Made by a program: the position numbers and the translations under genes | Shown: one piece after another, positions 60,572 through 64,000 of the stretch | Layout: each line of letters starts with the position of its first letter | How positions within the stretch are numbered: the first letter of the stretch is position 1 | The notes under the pieces: model-generated | Seen by the model: the letters and a program-made list of their open reading frames with translations, nothing else | Database searches by the model: none | Told to the model about the DNA's origin: nothing | Source: Ficedula albicollis | Lineage: Eukaryota > Chordata > Aves > Passeriformes > Muscicapidae | Direction: 5' to 3' | Length of the DNA: 64,000 nucleotides | Assembly (NCBI RefSeq): GCF_000247815.1 | Contig: NC_021674.1 | Coordinates: 26,538,331 to 26,602,330 of the forward strand

Positions 60572-63500
60572 TCGTGGAGTTTATAGCTGTAATTTGTTGC
60601 TGGATTTGTATTCCGGAGAAATACTGCCTAAAGGGTTGTGGCATGATAAAGCCATTTAATGTTGAATTTCTTCTCACACATCCAACATTGACATTCCACA
60701 GATCACTCAAAAGCCATTTATGTTCTAAGCAAACTTCCTATCAGCTTTAAGTCCATACTGGCCATAAATACCTAAGTCTGAAGACACTGTCATTGCCATC
60801 AGCTAACGAGTTTGTTGTTTCATCACAATGCCATACAAAAATCTAACCAGGAACAACAATGCTTATCATCTCAGAAGATACTTTGCTATTTGCAACGATT
60901 TTTGGATACAAATTGCACAGCCAGCTAAAAGCTGGGCACATTCCTAGCAACATTCCCCATTTACAAGCGTAGAAATACAGAGTGGGGTGATTTCTTAATG
61001 TCTCAAAGATCTTTGAAGTATTTTGACAATAAGTACCCAATAATACCTAGAATTTACTGGCAGAGAGGGTGATACAATTGTGAATGAACACACAGGGCCT
61101 GAAGACCAACAGCAGCCAGAGAATGTCCCAAACACAATGGCTGAATAGGATTGCTTTGTAGTTTATCATACAAATGCAAGTGCAAACTACTACAGCTGTG
61201 ATACCAACAGTTTAAGTACCTTTTTATGGAAGTAAATGCCTTAGATATGCTAATGGTGAAACAAAATACAAGGAATGTTCTTTAAAGCACACTTCCACCT
61301 TTACAAAAGCTGCCTAATAACCACCCTACTTCATACTTGCTTCAGCTTATTACCTAAGCAAATATTTATCTTACAAGAGCATGAATGTATCTTAAATGAA
61401 AAATATTATACAGTGTTTTTTGTAAATTTTGACAACTTGCACCAAAATTATGAGCCCTGAATGGACTTTTTCCCATGCAGATTTAAAAAGGTTCGTAAGG
61501 CTTCTGACACAACAAATGAGAACCAGCTTTCCCTTTCAAGAAGAGAAGAATAGGGCACATTTTTAAGATTTCATGCAGCTTATTCAAGACACTGAACTGG
61601 GTTCTTAAACTGAAACCATTCAGCAAACCACTTTCTGTGTATGCAACAATACATATATATAAGGGATTCATAAGCTGACTAGGTAAAGAAAGCACGTGTC
61701 CTAGGCCAAAGGTGGATATCACCTGCTATGACTATATTACTATATCTGCTACTTAAAGCAGTAGCTTTCCTGGGAAAGGCAAACATGTCTATCTCAGCAT
61801 ATGCAGGCAGGATTTGAGAACACGGCTCTGAAATTACCTTTGAGAACAAGTTAGGAATTCTGTAAACACGCTGTTTGCATCTCGCCCATATTTTGACTTT
61901 CTTGTCCGTCGTGTCAGGAGCCAGCGAGGGGCTATGAAGGGCCTTCATTGCTATGTTTTCAATTATACTACAGTCTTTAAAAAGCTGTTCACACAACCAA
62001 AGCTAGAGAAGACCTTTGTCATTGCCAAGTCACACTTCCTGCCTAACCCAAGCCAAAGACGACTAAGTATTTTCATCAGACCTGCTAACTTGTCTAAGCA
62101 ATTGCAGCTTTTGAAAGACTGGGACTCTTTTGAATTCAAGGCTTTAAGTAATGAGAGCCCTGTAAACAGTATAAAAGGAATACCTAATATTTTGGTTTAG
62201 CAGATAAACTTGAAGATTTCTCCTGAAAGGAAGACAGGAATCTGATTGAGGTCAAGCCACCAAACCAGACACATGCATGTGTGTGATAGACTTTGGTACA
62301 GCTAAGACCTGGAAAAAAACCCAGTTAAGTCTAATATCAGAAAAGAAAGACAAAGAAAAAAGAAAAATCTTTAAATTAACATAAGACTAATAATTACTTA
62401 AGTCTCATTCAAACGAATTTAAAACATCTGGTTTTCAATTAACAACATAGTGCAACACAGGAAACCTTATAAAAATGAAGCCAAATCTAAAATGTTTCAG
62501 CAGTCTCCAAATGTCTTGACAATTTCTCAACAAAATCCCTTAATTTTAGTCTAGCTAAAACTAGAACACTAGCTCTTGTTTCCCTTGTGCTCTGGAAAAT
62601 TATTTTCCAAGAAAATGTCTGTTTTTACAGAAAATATTCACCAACTGCATCTGCGGCTTTCCCAGCAATGGGCTTAGTAGCCCATTGTTCAAAATTTGCA
62701 CTTTATATCTTACTTTCATTTGCCTAACTCTAACCAAATATATTTTGAAATATTAGATAACGAATAACAAATATTTACAATAGATTAAGTTCACATTTCA
62801 GTAGTTCCAAATAATTTCTAAATTATACCAGTAATCTTATTACACATATACCTTCAGACAGACTGCTTGCTATCAAGTCCCTAAGTTACACCCACATGAT
62901 TCACCCATTAGGAGAGCTCCTCTGTTTAAAAAGAAACAAACCCAAAACCCAACCACACTACCCTCCCCAAAAAAAAAAGTCACCATGCGTAACAGTCCCC
63001 ATATCACTTCTAATTTTAGCTTTTCCTTAGATAACACAATTTCCTGAAACAAAAAGAGACTGCTCACACTCTTCTAGCTCCAAAATATTACTGTAAATGT
63101 ATTGTTATTTGTAGAAGTAGTTCAAGGCACACAGTATTTCATATCCAAGTATAAAGGGATGTTTCAGTGTTTCAGCCTTCTGTTCTGCCAGGGCTGTGGA
63201 GAAGGAGGTGAAAACAACCAGAATTTACTGGTTTATTGGTTTGAGTTTTTATTTGAGTGAGGGGGGGGTTTAAAAAATGAGACAGATAACAGAGAGCAGT
63301 GTAGGACCCTGCACTTAGCACTGTTCACTCATATATGTGAAAAAAACCAAGCAAAAAAATCCCAGCCAAATCCCATAAAAGTCCAGTTGTTTTCTCCACC
63401 AAGTTCCTGTTTTACAGTCTGCCCAAATTCTGGCCTGGAGGTTTCATTCATGCAGGTCACAGCTGGGATTTAGGGACATACCTCTAGGAGTAGGGACTGG

Positions 63501-64000
63501 AGGAATAGCCAGGCACAGGCAAGATGCAGTTTGAGAGAGGTTTCTTGTTGGAAACACCAATATGCTGCTGAAATCTCTCTGACCAAACAGTCAGTTTGGT
63601 TCTACAGATTTCCCACAAATACTTGAGATGAAAACACATGCTACTTAATGTTTGTCTGAGAGCAAATCAGTGCATAAATACATACACAGCAGAACAAAGC
63701 AGCATTTGTAACTTGGGGGGTGGTTCAATATATTTATGTTAGGAATCAAAACCACTGAGGAGCTGAATTATCCTCATTTTGTCCTACTTGAGAGCACAAA
63801 CAAAATTTAAAAGTGGTTTTTCCTCCTGCTCAAATGCACAGAATTTGTTCATAAAGCTGCATTAAGCCAGCATTAATCGTCTACCCACAGGCTAACACAA
63901 AGCATGTGCAAAGTTTCTGAATTTTTCAGACAATCTTCTTGGAGGCAACACCCTAAACATTTGCCTAAATCAAAGAAAACTGCTGATTCCACATATTAGC
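60572..64000 (-). other. EPAS1: EPAS1 intron 1, 5'-most part in window
   Basis: About 3.4 kb of AT-rich unique sequence runs to the right edge. It has no CpG-island character and no exon-like match to the start of EPAS1, so the promoter and exon 1 most likely lie beyond 64000. The assignment to intron 1 is inferred from the absence of exon 1 between here and exon 2. Confidence 0.65.

Overview
This window is vertebrate nuclear DNA, most likely from a bird. It carries the 5' half of one gene, EPAS1 (endothelial PAS domain protein 1, HIF-2 alpha), on the minus strand. Seven coding exons can be placed to the base. They correspond to exons 2-8 of the HIF-alpha family structure and together give 1005 coding nt (335 codons), with every junction in frame and every intron GT-AG. 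They encode the bHLH domain, all of PAS-A and nearly all of PAS-B. Exon 1 (about nine residues plus the 5' UTR) was not found and should lie beyond 64000 or be hidden in a gap. Exons 9 onward (oxygen-dependent degradation and transactivation regions) lie to the left of position 1. A bird is favoured because of the CR1 LINE tail in intron 7 and the avian-looking EPAS1 residues. CR1 also occurs in other sauropsids, so the assignment is an inference.

Layout, left to right (3' to 5' of the gene): partial intron 8 and exon 8 (1-727), with an exact 361-bp duplication on both sides of exon 8; intron 7 (728-5794), holding a CR1 3' end broken by a poly-C block; exon 7 (5795-5901); intron 6 (5902-14013), featureless; a compact cluster of exons 6, 5, 4 and 3 (14014-15774); intron 2 (15775-25589), with a second poly-C block; exon 2 (25590-25780), encoding bHLH; then at least 38.2 kb of intron 1 (25781-64000), with three more poly-C blocks and no recognisable gene.

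The most conspicuous anomaly is five uninterrupted poly-C blocks (366, 620, 785, 751 and 765 nt; 3287 nt, about 5% of the window), all C on this strand. Two are bracketed by exact direct repeats (31 and 16 nt) and two by A-runs on both sides. This pattern fits contig ends joined by artefactual filler, for example dark-cycle poly-G, much better than real DNA. All long poly-Gly and poly-Pro reading frames across them are spurious. I see no evidence of a novel biological system. The most useful observations are the duplication around exon 8, the assembly blocks, a few PAS-B substitutions, and one decayed coding-like patch in intron 1.
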